A stretch of DNA of 64,000 nucleotides from Rhodocyclaceae bacterium (lineage in GTDB: Bacteria; Pseudomonadota; Gammaproteobacteria; Burkholderiales; Rhodocyclaceae): contig JAVBXY010000009.1 of the NCBI GenBank assembly GCA_030824275.1, positions 1-64,000 on the forward strand, read 5' to 3'. Below are positions 20,106-29,533 of the stretch, in pieces. Each line of letters opens with the position of its first letter. The first letter of the stretch is position 1. Both the position numbers and the translations under genes were made by a program. The notes beneath the pieces were generated by a model. That model did not search any database, was not told the origin of the DNA, and saw nothing but the letters and a program-made list of their open reading frames with translations.

Positions 20106-20777
20106 TTATCGCTGGAGAGTCGCGATGTATTCGGCGACGGCGGCAATGTCCTTTTCGTCGAGGCGACCGGCGATGTCGCGCATGATTTTACCCGCATCGG
20201 TGGAGCGCTTGCCGGCCTTGTATGCCTTGAGCTGGTCGGCGATGTAGCCGGAGTGTTGGCCGCCGATGGCGGGAGCGAGAGTGACCGGTGCCTTGGACAT
20301 CACCTTGGACCAGTCGCGATTGCCGATGCCACCGAGGCCGTGGCAACCGACACAGGCCGCTACCGTATCGGGACGCCCTTTGCCCTTGAAGAAGATTTTT
20401 TCACCCTGAGCCAACGCGTCCTTGCTCGCTGCAACGCCCGGCTTGGCCTTCTGGCTGGCGAAGTAGGCGGCGATGTCCGCCATGTCGGCTTCTGCTACAG
20501 CTTGCGCCTGGGGTGACATGGTTTCGTTGGTGCGCCGGCCGGCCTTGAAATCATGCAGGGACTTGACGATGTACTCGGGTACCTGGCCGGCGAGTTTCGG
20601 TGCCTTCAACGCGGCGTAAATTTCCGGCGCACTGTTGCCATCGACGCCGTGACATCCGCCGCAAGCAGCCGCTTTTTGTTGCCCGGCTTCGGCGTTTCCC
20701 GCAGATTTGCCAGCGGCGCCAGCGGTTGTAGTCAATGCGGCGCAAGCCAAGGCTGCAAGCAGATGCTTGATGATCAT
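20106..20777 (-). CDS. Diheme cytochrome c (c4 type)
   Basis: Signal peptide plus two CxxCH motifs (CGGCHG, CVGCHG). Confidence 0.93.
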   Translation of the reverse strand: MIIKHLLAALACAALTTTAGAAGKSAGNAEAGQQKAAACGGCHGVDGNSAPEIYAALKAPKLAGQVPEYIVKSLHDFKAGRRTNETMSPQAQAVAEADMADIAAYFASQKAKPGVAASKDALAQGEKIFFKGKGRPDTVAACVGCHGLGGIGNRDWSKVMSKAPVTLAPAIGGQHSGYIADQLKAYKAGKRSTDAGKIMRDIAGRLDEKDIAAVAEYIATLQR

Positions 20778-20841
20778 TTATTGTCTCCCCTTCCCTGATC
20801 GGGTTGCGAAATTCGCCGAAGCTTGAAATAATCCGGCTGAG

Positions 20842-20855
20842 TTGATTTACATCAA
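20842..20855. promoter_or_regulatory. FNR/ANR/DNR-type box
   Basis: TTGATTTACATCAA matches TTGAT-N4-ATCAA exactly, in the divergent cyt c4 / oxidase intergenic region. Confidence 0.7.
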
Positions 20856-20944
20856 TTATGTTTTAATATCGAACAGCTGGCAACCCGGCCGATGAGTTCG
20901 GGCGCCAGTATAACGATAAGCCGACAAGCACAAAGGGAGACGAT

Positions 20945-21703
20945 ATGGCGCATGACGCCCATCACGCGGAAGGACACGCTCACGCCCACTGGGACACCAG
21001 TGTCTGGCCTTTCGTCATCAGCTTCGGCATCTTGTTTCTCGCCGTCGCGTTTTCATTCAAGTTCGTCTATCACAACAGCTTTGCCGCGATTCTTTCGATG
21101 GGATTGGCGCTGCCGATGATCATTGCCGGCGTCGCTGGCTGGACCAGCGAGGCCATGGGCAAGGGCGATGGCTTTTCCTACTCGGCGATGGGCTGGTTCA
21201 TCCTGGCCGAGGCGATGATCTTCGCTTCCTTCTTCGTCAGTTACTGGTACACGCGGCTACACGCCGATGTCTGGCCCCCGGCAGGCAATATCACTTTGCC
21301 GAAACTGATGCCGCTGGTGATGACCTTCGTTCTGGTCGCATCGTCCCTGACGATTCACTACGCCGAGCATTTGCTGCACCTTGGCAACAAGGCAGGTTTC
21401 CGCACCTGGTACTTGCTGACCATTGTGCTTGGCGCCGTTTTCCTTGGCATGTCCATCTACGAATGGTCGCACCTGATCCACGACGGTTTTACCATCGGGA
21501 CCAATGCATTCAGCACCGTATTCTTCTCCGTCACTGGCCTGCATGGTTCGCACGTGGTGGTGGGTCTCGGCATCTTCCTGGCCGGCTTGCCCACCGTAAT
21601 GCGGGGCGATGTCGATGAGGGTTTCATGCGTACCGCAGGTCTGTACTGGCACTTCGTGGACATCATTTGGTTCTTCGTCGTTTCGCAAATCTATTACTGG
21701 TAG
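20945..21703 (+). CDS. Heme-copper oxidase subunit III
   Basis: TM-rich; FVVSYWYTRLH, TVFFSVTGLHGSHVVVGL, GLYWHFVDIIWFFVVSQIYYW. Confidence 0.9.
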   Translation: MAHDAHHAEGHAHAHWDTSVWPFVISFGILFLAVAFSFKFVYHNSFAAILSMGLALPMIIAGVAGWTSEAMGKGDGFSYSAMGWFILAEAMIFASFFVSYWYTRLHADVWPPAGNITLPKLMPLVMTFVLVASSLTIHYAEHLLHLGNKAGFRTWYLLTIVLGAVFLGMSIYEWSHLIHDGFTIGTNAFSTVFFSVTGLHGSHVVVGLGIFLAGLPTVMRGDVDEGFMRTAGLYWHFVDIIWFFVVSQIYYW

Positions 21704-22536
21704 TGGTCGCCGGCCTGGCCGGCGTACCTGCTTGGGCAGTCAGCGAACCGACGCGCAACAGCGCGCCGGATTCGTCGGTGATGCAGATCGACGAGCCGCG
21801 CTTCCTGGGTAACCGCTTGCAGGCCGAGACGTGGTTGACGGACGCGGAGGGCATGGATTTCCGCGTCGGGGAGTTGATGGGCAAGCCGCTGATCCTGTTG
21901 CTGTCGTACTACGGCTGCGACGGGACTTGCCCGACGATGAATGCGGAGTTGGCGAAGGTGCTGGAGAAGGTCAAGCGCTTTCAGCTGGGCAAGGATTACC
22001 GGGTGTTGACGGTGTCCTTCGACAAGCGGGATACGACGGGTACGGCGAAGGAGTTTCTCGCCAAGTCGGCTGGTGTACCGGACGGCATGCGAAATGGCTG
22101 GCGTCATGCGATCCTGAAGGCGGGAGGCGCGGACGGCGGAGTGGAGAAATTTGCCGGAGAAGTAGGGTTTCGCTTCTTCTGGTCGGATGCGGCAGGGGCG
22201 TTCCTGCATCCGAATGTGCTGGTGTTTTTGACGCCTGAAGGACGTGTGGCCCGCTACATCTACGGCACGCGGATGGATGCGCAGACGATTGAACTGGCGA
22301 TCACCGATGCTGACTGGGAGCGGATTTCCAGTTCAACGGCGGTGTTCGACATGCTGACGGGAGCCTGCTTCAGCTACAACTATGCGGAAGGCAGGTACCA
22401 GTGGAATTATTCGCTGCTGGCCGGTATCGGGTCCCTGGTGTTGGGGCTGACCTTGATGCTGCTGGGGGCGTGGGCATATCGCAGGAAAATGATTAAGAAA
22501 ATGGCAGCACTAAAAAGGGGGGAAGGGCATGCATGA
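21667..22536 (+). CDS. SCO1/SenC-like protein with C-terminal TM
   Basis: SYYGCDGTCPTMNAEL (CxxxC), TVSFDKRDT; TTG start gives a good signal peptide; overlaps the subunit III gene. Confidence 0.82.
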   Translation: MVLRRFANLLLVVVAGLAGVPAWAVSEPTRNSAPDSSVMQIDEPRFLGNRLQAETWLTDAEGMDFRVGELMGKPLILLLSYYGCDGTCPTMNAELAKVLEKVKRFQLGKDYRVLTVSFDKRDTTGTAKEFLAKSAGVPDGMRNGWRHAILKAGGADGGVEKFAGEVGFRFFWSDAAGAFLHPNVLVFLTPEGRVARYIYGTRMDAQTIELAITDADWERISSSTAVFDMLTGACFSYNYAEGRYQWNYSLLAGIGSLVLGLTLMLLGAWAYRRKMIKKMAALKRGEGHA

Positions 22537-23314
22537 CACACTGAAACGCGTTCTTCGCGGGGCTGCGGCCATGGCGTCGGGTACGGCGCTTGCCGCATCC
22601 GCCCAGGCTGCCGATGCGACGAAGATCGCCAACCCGGCTGCCAGCTGGGACCATCTCTGGCACGAGGTGATTGTCGATATCACGATCATCGGCATCATCT
22701 TCGCCTTGATGACGGCCTACTTTGTCTGGAAGTACCGCCGCCGTCCCGGCAATGAAGTGGGTACCTCCGACAAGCTCAGCCCCGCTTCCGCAGTGGGCTG
22801 GGTGGTGATTCCGGTGTTCGTTTTCCTCTCCATCGACTTCTACACCGCCGCCAACGGCTGGGTGCTGTGGAACGAATACCGTGATGTGCCTGCCGACCGC
22901 CTTGAGGTCAAGCTTGAGTCCGGTATGTATAGCTGGGATTACACCTATCCCAATGGCGTGCGCACCCAGAACGAACTGATCGTGCCCGCCGGCAAGCCGG
23001 TGATGCTGCGCATGACCAGTCGCGATACCCTTCACAGCCACTACATCCCCGACTTCCGCGTCAAGGAAGATTCGATGCCGGGCCGCGTGACTTACCTGTG
23101 GTTCAACCCGACCAAGCCGGGTGAGCACATTGTCACCTGCGCCGAATACTGCGGCGTGATGCATGGCTACATGGCCGGCCGCATCATCGTCAAGGCGCCG
23201 GAGGAATACGCCGCCTGGATGAAGCAGGAAGAAACCCGCCTTGCCGCCGCGACGGCTCCTGCCGAAGCAACGCCGGCTGCCAAGCCCGCCGCAAAGCCGG
23301 TCAAAAAGACTTAA
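22529..23314 (+). CDS. Heme-copper oxidase subunit II
   Basis: TM helix then CuA region: HSHYIPDFRVKEDSMPGR...CAEYCGVMHGYM. Confidence 0.93.
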   Translation: MHDTLKRVLRGAAAMASGTALAASAQAADATKIANPAASWDHLWHEVIVDITIIGIIFALMTAYFVWKYRRRPGNEVGTSDKLSPASAVGWVVIPVFVFLSIDFYTAANGWVLWNEYRDVPADRLEVKLESGMYSWDYTYPNGVRTQNELIVPAGKPVMLRMTSRDTLHSHYIPDFRVKEDSMPGRVTYLWFNPTKPGEHIVTCAEYCGVMHGYMAGRIIVKAPEEYAAWMKQEETRLAAATAPAEATPAAKPAAKPVKKT

Positions 23315-23327
23315 AAGGAAGCACACG

Positions 23328-24899
23328 ATGAATCTCAAGGAATGGATCTTCACCACCGACCACAAGCGTGTCGGGGTGCTTTACCTGATCGGCTCCATCG
23401 TCGCCTTTGCCGTCGCCGGCATCATGGCGCTACTGATGCGGGCCGAGTTGTCCACCATCGGCCCCACCATCACCGGCAACCCGACGCAGTACAACGTCTG
23501 GCTGTACGCCCACGGCGCGGTGATGATTCTCGGCTTCCAGATTCCGGCGCTGACCGGCTTCTTTGCCAACTACTGCATCCCGCTGATGATCGGTGCCAAG
23601 GACGTGGCTTTCCCCCGCGTCAATGCGCTGTCGGTGTGGTTGTTCTACGTCGGCATTATCCTCGCCGTCCTGACCTTCTTCATTCCGGATCCTCCGGATG
23701 TGATGTGGACCGGTTACCCGCCCTACTCGACGATGACTACCGGCAACACGGCGATGTATTCCTTCACCGTGCTGATTCTGGGTTTCGCATCAATCATCGG
23801 CGGCGTTAACTTCCTCACCACCGTTGCCTACATGCGCGCCCCGGGCCTGACGCTGAACAAGCTCAACATCTTCGTCTGGTGCACTCTCGGCGCCTTCGTC
23901 CTACAACTGATCTTCGTGCCGGTGCTGGGCACGGCCGTGACCCTGATCAGCCTGGACAAGTACCTGGGCACCAACTTCTTCGATCCTTCGAAGGGGGGCG
24001 ACGTGCTGACCTACCAGAACCTGTTCTGGTTCTACTCGCACCCGGCCGTGTATGTGATCTTCCTGCCCTTCATCGGGGTGGTGTATGAAATCATCGCGTC
24101 GCACGCCAAGAACATGGTGTTCAACTACAAGATGGTGGTGTACGGCGGCATCGGCGGTATCGTGCTGCTGTCGGGAGAGGTATGGGTTCACCACCTCTAC
24201 GTGTCCGGCATGGCCGACTGGCTGCGCATCGGCCAGATGGTGACCACGCTGATGATCTCCGTGCCCGTGGGCCTGATGATGATCGGCTTGATCGGCACCC
24301 TGCACAAGGGATCTATCGCCTTCACCACGCCGATGATGTATGCGCTGGGCGTCGTTTTCCTGTTCCTCATCGGCGGCCTCACCGGTGTGCCGCTGGCGGT
24401 GCCTTCGCTGACCCTGGCCGTGTCCGACACCTACTACGTCGTCGGCCACTTCCACTATGTGATGGCCGTGGCGGGAACCTTCGCCATCTTCGGCGGCATC
24501 TATCACTGGTTCCCGAAAGTGACCGGCAAGATGTACAACGAGTTCTGGGGCAAGGTCGGTTTCTGGATCACCTTCGTCGGCGTGAACATCGTGTTCTGGA
24601 TCATGATGGACATTGGCGTCAAGGGCATGCCCCGTCGTTACTACGACTATGCGCACTTCCCGCAGTTCGAGGATGCGCATCAGTGGATGACGCTGGGCGC
24701 CGGCATTCTGGCCGTCGGTTTTGCCATTGCCATCCTGAACTGGATACTGGGCGCCATCAACGGCAAACCGGCTGGCGACAATCCCTGGGGTTCGCCATCG
24801 CTGGAGTGGTCCACCGTATCGCCGCCGCCGCACGGCAACTGGCCGACGCCGCCGTCAGTGTCGGAAGATTGGCATCCCTACGGCTTCAAGAAAGCCTGA
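23328..24899 (+). CDS. Heme-copper oxidase subunit I (A-type-like, atypical proton-channel residues)
   Basis: MNLKEWIFTTDHKRVG; FWFYSHPAVYVIFLP; VWVHHLYVSGM; GHFHYVMAVAG; start set at ATG 23328. Confidence 0.92.
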   Translation: MNLKEWIFTTDHKRVGVLYLIGSIVAFAVAGIMALLMRAELSTIGPTITGNPTQYNVWLYAHGAVMILGFQIPALTGFFANYCIPLMIGAKDVAFPRVNALSVWLFYVGIILAVLTFFIPDPPDVMWTGYPPYSTMTTGNTAMYSFTVLILGFASIIGGVNFLTTVAYMRAPGLTLNKLNIFVWCTLGAFVLQLIFVPVLGTAVTLISLDKYLGTNFFDPSKGGDVLTYQNLFWFYSHPAVYVIFLPFIGVVYEIIASHAKNMVFNYKMVVYGGIGGIVLLSGEVWVHHLYVSGMADWLRIGQMVTTLMISVPVGLMMIGLIGTLHKGSIAFTTPMMYALGVVFLFLIGGLTGVPLAVPSLTLAVSDTYYVVGHFHYVMAVAGTFAIFGGIYHWFPKVTGKMYNEFWGKVGFWITFVGVNIVFWIMMDIGVKGMPRRYYDYAHFPQFEDAHQWMTLGAGILAVGFAIAILNWILGAINGKPAGDNPWGSPSLEWSTVSPPPHGNWPTPPSVSEDWHPYGFKKA

Positions 24900-24919
24900 A
24901 GGGTTCCACGCTGAACGAC

Positions 24920-24941
24920 AAGGCACCCTGCGGGGTGCCTT
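24920..24941 (+). terminator. Hairpin downstream of oxidase subunit I
   Basis: AAGGCACC-CTGC-GGGGTGCCTT followed by GTTC. Confidence 0.5.
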
Positions 24942-24959
24942 GTTCATTCTGGAGTTGAA

Positions 24960-25598
24960 ATGAAAGCTGCCTGGATTCCCCGCCTGCTACTGCTTGGTCT
25001 GGCCTTGATGTTGATCGGCGCCTACGTGACCTGGCGCAACCTGAAGGCGGGCCCATTGCCGGCAGGTGAGCTACCCAGCGTCACCGAAGTACGGGACGAC
25101 AAGCCGCTGCCTAACTTTTCGCTGAAGGGGCCCGGTGGTGCATTTGGCAATGCGAACCTTACCGGGCGCTGGAGTTTCGTCTTCTTCGGTTACACGCAAT
25201 GTCCCGACATTTGCCCGACGGCATTGGGGCTGATGAAAGAATTGAAGGCGAGGTTGAGTGACCCGGTCGCCGTATCACCAGCGCCGACTTTTCAGGTCGT
25301 CTTCGTATCGGTGGACCCGCGCCGCGATACGCCCGAGCTGTTGGGCCAATACATGGGCGCCTTCGATTCGGCCTTCATCGGCGTGACTGGGGACGATTCG
25401 GCGCTGGCACCGCTGGTGAAGGATCTCGGTGTCTTCTTCCAGCGTAACGACGCCAAAGACACGAAGCACTACACCGTCGATCACTCCGCAGCGATCTATC
25501 TCATCGACCCCAAGGGCCGGCTCGCCGCCGTATTCTCTCCACCGCAGGATGCGGCGAAGATGGCGGAGAACTTCAAACGGATCAGCGCCAGAAATTAA
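24960..25598 (+). CDS. SCO1/SenC family protein
   Basis: [40 protein letters not shown]. Confidence 0.93.
   Translation: MKAAWIPRLLLLGLALMLIGAYVTWRNLKAGPLPAGELPSVTEVRDDKPLPNFSLKGPGGAFGNANLTGRWSFVFFGYTQCPDICPTALGLMKELKARLSDPVAVSPAPTFQVVFVSVDPRRDTPELLGQYMGAFDSAFIGVTGDDSALAPLVKDLGVFFQRNDAKDTKHYTVDHSAAIYLIDPKGRLAAVFSPPQDAAKMAENFKRISARN
25268..25292 (-). repeat. Dispersed 25-bp motif copy 4 (in SCO gene)
   Basis: minus strand AAAAGTCGGCGCTGG-TGAT-ACGGCG; exact. Confidence 0.95.
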
Positions 25599-26947
25599 AT
25601 CCGCTTCCTGAGCATCGCTCGCAGGCAGACCAGCACGAACATCACACCGCCGATGATGGCGATGAGGCCACCAGCGCCCATCATGCCCATGCCGATTTTC
25701 TGCGGCAATGTCGTGAGCACCTGTTCTGCGCCCGCTACTTTGCGCTGCACGCCATAGCCGCCCGACCAGGCCAGACCCAGCACATGGATCAGTTGGCCGC
25801 CCCCATAGGCGTAGGGCTGCCAGCGAGCCATTTTGCCCTCCGCCGAACCGAAGCCCAGGCGCGGCAACAGCACGTAACTCAGGCCCATGAACGCCAGCGT
25901 CACACCGACGATGGAGCCGTGGTAATGCGCAGGAATAACGACATTGACACCCTTGATCATAAAGGCCAGTACGCCGCCGACCGCGAATAGCAGGAAGGAG
26001 GCGGCGAAGGCCGATTTGGCCGGCGCTACTACCCCGCGTACACGCCACAGCGAAACCCCGGCAACCAGGATCAGCGGCGTCATCAGCGGATGTCCCGCTT
26101 CCATGAGTCGGGCAAAATACGCCCTGTGCCAGGGCGAGCCCACGTCCCAGAGCGTGTAGATCACCGGTACGGCGAGCACCGGCAGCGCCGCCACGCCGAA
26201 CAGCAGGGCCGTCGTGCGCGGACTGATGCGCGGTGTCTCGCCCAGTTCGCTGGCTAGCCAGAACCAGGCCACCGCCAGCAGCAGCGCATGCTGGAATTGC
26301 AATGCGTGACCCCCGCCCCAGAACACCTCCTCGAAATAGGCTTGCCCTTCGTGAGGTGGAGCGTTGAGCCAGGAAAAGCCGAAACCGAGAAACGCGAAAC
26401 TGCCCGCCAGCGCGGCCAGCAGAATGCCGAACTGCAATGCCGCCGTGCCACCAGCGCCGACTTTTAATTGGATGGAGACCAGTGCCCGCGACAAAGTCAG
26501 CATGAAGCCGATGCCGGCAAGAATCAGCCCGGCGAAGAACACCGGCTGTTGCAACACGGGGATGTAGTTGTTGAGCAGCGGCTGGGCATCGGGGAAGAAG
26601 GGCGACATCGTCAGCACAGCCGTGCCGATTGCCGCCAGCCAATATCCGGCCCAGCCCAGTGCCGCAAAACGGGCATTGCCGGCAAGGCTGAACAGCATGC
26701 AGGCGGCGGCCATGAACCAGATCAATACCGACAGATCCACATGCACGACCAGGGCCGAACGGAAAAAGTCGCGCAGCGGAAATACATGCTGTATGCCCGG
26801 CGTGCGCGAGAGCACCAGCAGCACCGCAAGCAGACCCGAGCCGATCAGCGCGGCGATGCCTAATGCAAGCCAGGCCCGGGCCAGTTTGATCGGAAGCGGA
26901 CGAGGCAAACCATCGGTGACATCAAGGACATAGGGCTGCATGAACAA
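25595..26947 (-). CDS. Divergent heme-copper oxidase subunit I-like membrane protein
   Basis: About 12 hydrophobic segments; VVHVDLSVLIWF, WGGGHALQFQHALL, IPAHYHGSIVGVTLAFMG. Confidence 0.75.
   Translation of the reverse strand: MFMQPYVLDVTDGLPRPLPIKLARAWLALGIAALIGSGLLAVLLVLSRTPGIQHVFPLRDFFRSALVVHVDLSVLIWFMAAACMLFSLAGNARFAALGWAGYWLAAIGTAVLTMSPFFPDAQPLLNNYIPVLQQPVFFAGLILAGIGFMLTLSRALVSIQLKVGAGGTAALQFGILLAALAGSFAFLGFGFSWLNAPPHEGQAYFEEVFWGGGHALQFQHALLLAVAWFWLASELGETPRISPRTTALLFGVAALPVLAVPVIYTLWDVGSPWHRAYFARLMEAGHPLMTPLILVAGVSLWRVRGVVAPAKSAFAASFLLFAVGGVLAFMIKGVNVVIPAHYHGSIVGVTLAFMGLSYVLLPRLGFGSAEGKMARWQPYAYGGGQLIHVLGLAWSGGYGVQRKVAGAEQVLTTLPQKIGMGMMGAGGLIAIIGGVMFVLVCLRAMLRKRI
26441..26465 (-). 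repeat. Dispersed 25-bp motif copy 5 (in HCO-like gene)
   Basis: minus strand AAAAGTCGGCGCTGG-TGGC-ACGGCG; exact. Confidence 0.95.
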
Positions 26948-27054
26948 GGACTTTCCGTGCGGGGGAGGGCGAAGTATACGTGCCGACCGCGTGATAAACT
27001 CGCCTGCGAACTTTGGGCCTCAATCATTCACGTCTTATAAGAAACGGCCACCCG

Positions 27055-27951
27055 ATGAAAGCCATCGCCCTGAACCTGCAGGAGACATCCAATCGCTTGC
27101 GTCAGTACCTTGAACTGACCAAGCCTCGCGTCATATCGCTGATCGTGTTTTGCGCGGTCATCGGCATGTTCCTCGCCGTGCCCGGCATGGTGCCCTGGCG
27201 CGTGCTGTGCGCAGCTACGCTGGGCATCGCCCTGGTGGCCGGTTCCGCCGCTGCCGTGAATTGCCTGATCGAACAGAAGATCGACGCCCTGATGGCGCGT
27301 ACCCGTGGCCGTCCTCTGCCGCGCGGCGAAGTTAACTCGCTGGAGACGCTGCTGTTTTCCGGTGTCGTCGGTGGTATCGGCCTGTCGCTGCTCTATGCGA
27401 TGGTGAACCCCTTTACCATGTGGCTGACGCTGGCAACTTTCGTTGGCTACGCGGTGATCTACACCGTCTTCCTCAAGCCCAATACCTCGCAGAACATCGT
27501 CATCGGCGGTGCCTCGGGCGCGATGCCGCCGGTGCTCGGTTGGGCCGCCGTCACCGGCGAGGCGCCGGGCGAAGCCTGGCTGCTGTTCCTAATCATCTTC
27601 GTGTGGACGCCGCCGCACTTCTGGTCGCTGGCGCTCTACCGCACCAAGGAATATGCCGCTGCTGGCATCCCCATGCTGCCAGTGACGCACGGCGCCGAAT
27701 ACACCCGTCGGCACGTGTTCCTCTACACCATCGGCCTGACGCTGATCACGCTGGTGCCTTTCGCCATCGGCATGTGCGGCTGGTTCTATCTGATCTCTGC
27801 CGCGATTCTCGATGCCATCTTCCTCGGCTACGCCTGGCTGGTCTGGCGCGAGTACACCGACGATGTAGCGCGCAAGACATTCCGCTGGTCGATCCTCTAT
27901 CTCTCGCTGCTTTTTGCCGCGCTGCTGATTGACCACTATCTGCCGGTGTGA
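27055..27951 (+). CDS. ctaB: Protoheme IX farnesyltransferase (heme O synthase)
   Basis: [45 protein letters not shown]. Confidence 0.96.
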   Translation: MKAIALNLQETSNRLRQYLELTKPRVISLIVFCAVIGMFLAVPGMVPWRVLCAATLGIALVAGSAAAVNCLIEQKIDALMARTRGRPLPRGEVNSLETLLFSGVVGGIGLSLLYAMVNPFTMWLTLATFVGYAVIYTVFLKPNTSQNIVIGGASGAMPPVLGWAAVTGEAPGEAWLLFLIIFVWTPPHFWSLALYRTKEYAAAGIPMLPVTHGAEYTRRHVFLYTIGLTLITLVPFAIGMCGWFYLISAAILDAIFLGYAWLVWREYTDDVARKTFRWSILYLSLLFAALLIDHYLPV

Positions 27952-28526
27952 TGCGGCGCCTGCTACTGGCCCTGTTGATTGCTCTGCTCGCCGCCTGCGG
28001 CCAGTCGCAAAAGTTCAATGCCACCGAACTGACGGGCATCGACTGGGGCAAAGACTTCGCCCTCACCGATCACCATGGCAAGCTGCGCCGGTTGGCCGAC
28101 TTTAAGGGCAAGGCGGTGGTGATGTTCTTCGGCTACACCCAGTGCCCTGACGTCTGCCCGACCAACATGGGCAACATGCGCGAAGTGATGGTCAAGCTGG
28201 GGCCGTATGCCGAGCGGGTACAGATGCTGTTCATGACCATCGACCCGGAACGCGATACGCCCCAATTGCTGGCCCAGTACGTACCAACCTTCCATCCATC
28301 CTTCCTTGGGCTTTACGCAGATCCCGTCACCACACTGGCGACGGCTAAGGAGTTCAAGGTTTTCTACCAGAAGCAGCCTGGATCAACACCCGGCACTTAT
28401 ACGGTGGACCACACGGCCGGCAGCTACGTCTTCGACCCGCAGGGGCGCTTGCGGCTTTACCTGAAGCATGGGGAAACGCCGGACCACATTGTCGAGGACC
28501 TGCGAAAGCTTCTCGCCGGGAAATAA
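27948..28526 (+). CDS. SCO1/SenC family protein (third copy)
   Basis: Lipobox-like [46 protein letters not shown]. Confidence 0.93.
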   Translation: MMRRLLLALLIALLAACGQSQKFNATELTGIDWGKDFALTDHHGKLRRLADFKGKAVVMFFGYTQCPDVCPTNMGNMREVMVKLGPYAERVQMLFMTIDPERDTPQLLAQYVPTFHPSFLGLYADPVTTLATAKEFKVFYQKQPGSTPGTYTVDHTAGSYVFDPQGRLRLYLKHGETPDHIVEDLRKLLAGK

Positions 28527-28552
28527 AAAAGGCAGCCTTGGCTGCCTTTTTT
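28525..28552. terminator. Bidirectional intrinsic terminator between SCO gene and rpoH
   Basis: AAAAAAGGCAGCC-TT-GGCTGCCTTTTTT. Confidence 0.9.
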
Positions 28553-28569
28553 ATTTGGTGCGGAAGAAC

Positions 28570-29442
28570 TCAGTGCATCGCCGCCAGCGAGCCCTTCATC
28601 TTCTGTAGTGCCTTGACCTCAATCTGGCGAATGCGTTCCGCCGACACGCCGTACTCTGCCGCCAGTTCATGCAGTGTCGCCGCCTCTTCACCGTCGGCCA
28701 CCAGCCAGCGACGCTGAACGATAGTGCGGCTGCGCTCGTCCAGCATGGCCAATGCGCCACGCAGACCCTCATCCTGCAAGCGGTCGTATTCCTTGCGTTC
28801 CAGCATGGCCGAAGGCTCGGCGCTGCTGTCCGTTGCCAGATAGGCAATCGGAGCGAAGCGTTCCTCTTCGTCGTCCGAGGTCGGCTCCAGAGCCACGTCG
28901 CCGCCGGTCATGCGGGTTTCCATCTCGACGACTTCCTCAGGCTTGACGCCGAGCGTCTTCGCCATGGCCTTCACTTCCTCAGGGCCGAGCGTAGTGAGAC
29001 CTTGCTTCATGCTGCGCAGGTTGAAGAACAGCTTGCGCTGTGCCTTGGTCGTGGCGATCTTCACCAGGCGCCAGTTTTTCAGCACGTATTCGTGGATCTC
29101 CGCCTTGATCCAGTGCATGGCGAAAGACACCAGCCGCACACCGCGATCCGGGTCGAAACGCTTTACTGCCTTCATCAGGCCGATGTTACCTTCCTGGATC
29201 AGGTCGGCATGCGGCAAGCCATAGCCCAAGTAACCGCGCGCAATGGCGATCACCAGACGCAGATGGGACATCACCAACTGCCGGGCCGCGTCCAAGTCTT
29301 CCTCGTCGCGGAAACGACGGGCCAAGGCCATTTCTTCGGCTTCGGAAAGCATGGGCACACGATTCGCCGCCGAGATATAGGCTTCAATGCTGCCGCTCGC
29401 CGACGGAACCGGGAACTGACTAAGAGACAGGGTTTGACTCAT
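28570..29442 (-). CDS. rpoH: RNA polymerase sigma factor RpoH (sigma-32)
   Basis: YISAANRVPMLSEAEEMALARRFRD, QEGNIGLMKAVKRFDPDRGVRLVSFAMHWIKAEI; AAAGGAGGT SD upstream of ATG 29442. Confidence 0.97.
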   Translation of the reverse strand: MSQTLSLSQFPVPSASGSIEAYISAANRVPMLSEAEEMALARRFRDEEDLDAARQLVMSHLRLVIAIARGYLGYGLPHADLIQEGNIGLMKAVKRFDPDRGVRLVSFAMHWIKAEIHEYVLKNWRLVKIATTKAQRKLFFNLRSMKQGLTTLGPEEVKAMAKTLGVKPEEVVEMETRMTGGDVALEPTSDDEEERFAPIAYLATDSSAEPSAMLERKEYDRLQDEGLRGALAMLDERSRTIVQRRWLVADGEEAATLHELAAEYGVSAERIRQIEVKALQKMKGSLAAMH

Positions 29443-29470
29443 GGTGGTTGTGACCTCCTTTAATCGAATA

Positions 29471-29497
29471 TTAGCACTCAGCAACATAGAGTGCTAA
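29471..29497. promoter_or_regulatory. CIRCE element (HrcA operator) upstream of rpoH
   Basis: TTAGCACTC-AGCAACATA-GAGTGCTAA, exact match to TTAGCACTC-N9-GAGTGCTAA. Confidence 0.95.
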
Positions 29498-29533
29498 TGA
29501 CCGGGGAAGTTCCCGACAAATTTAATCGGGAAT

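Noticed and set aside
23901-24833. Long antisense ORF (310 aa) across oxidase subunit I
   Set aside because: Composition-driven open frame opposite a clearly conserved gene; His/Asp/Gly-rich nonsense translation.
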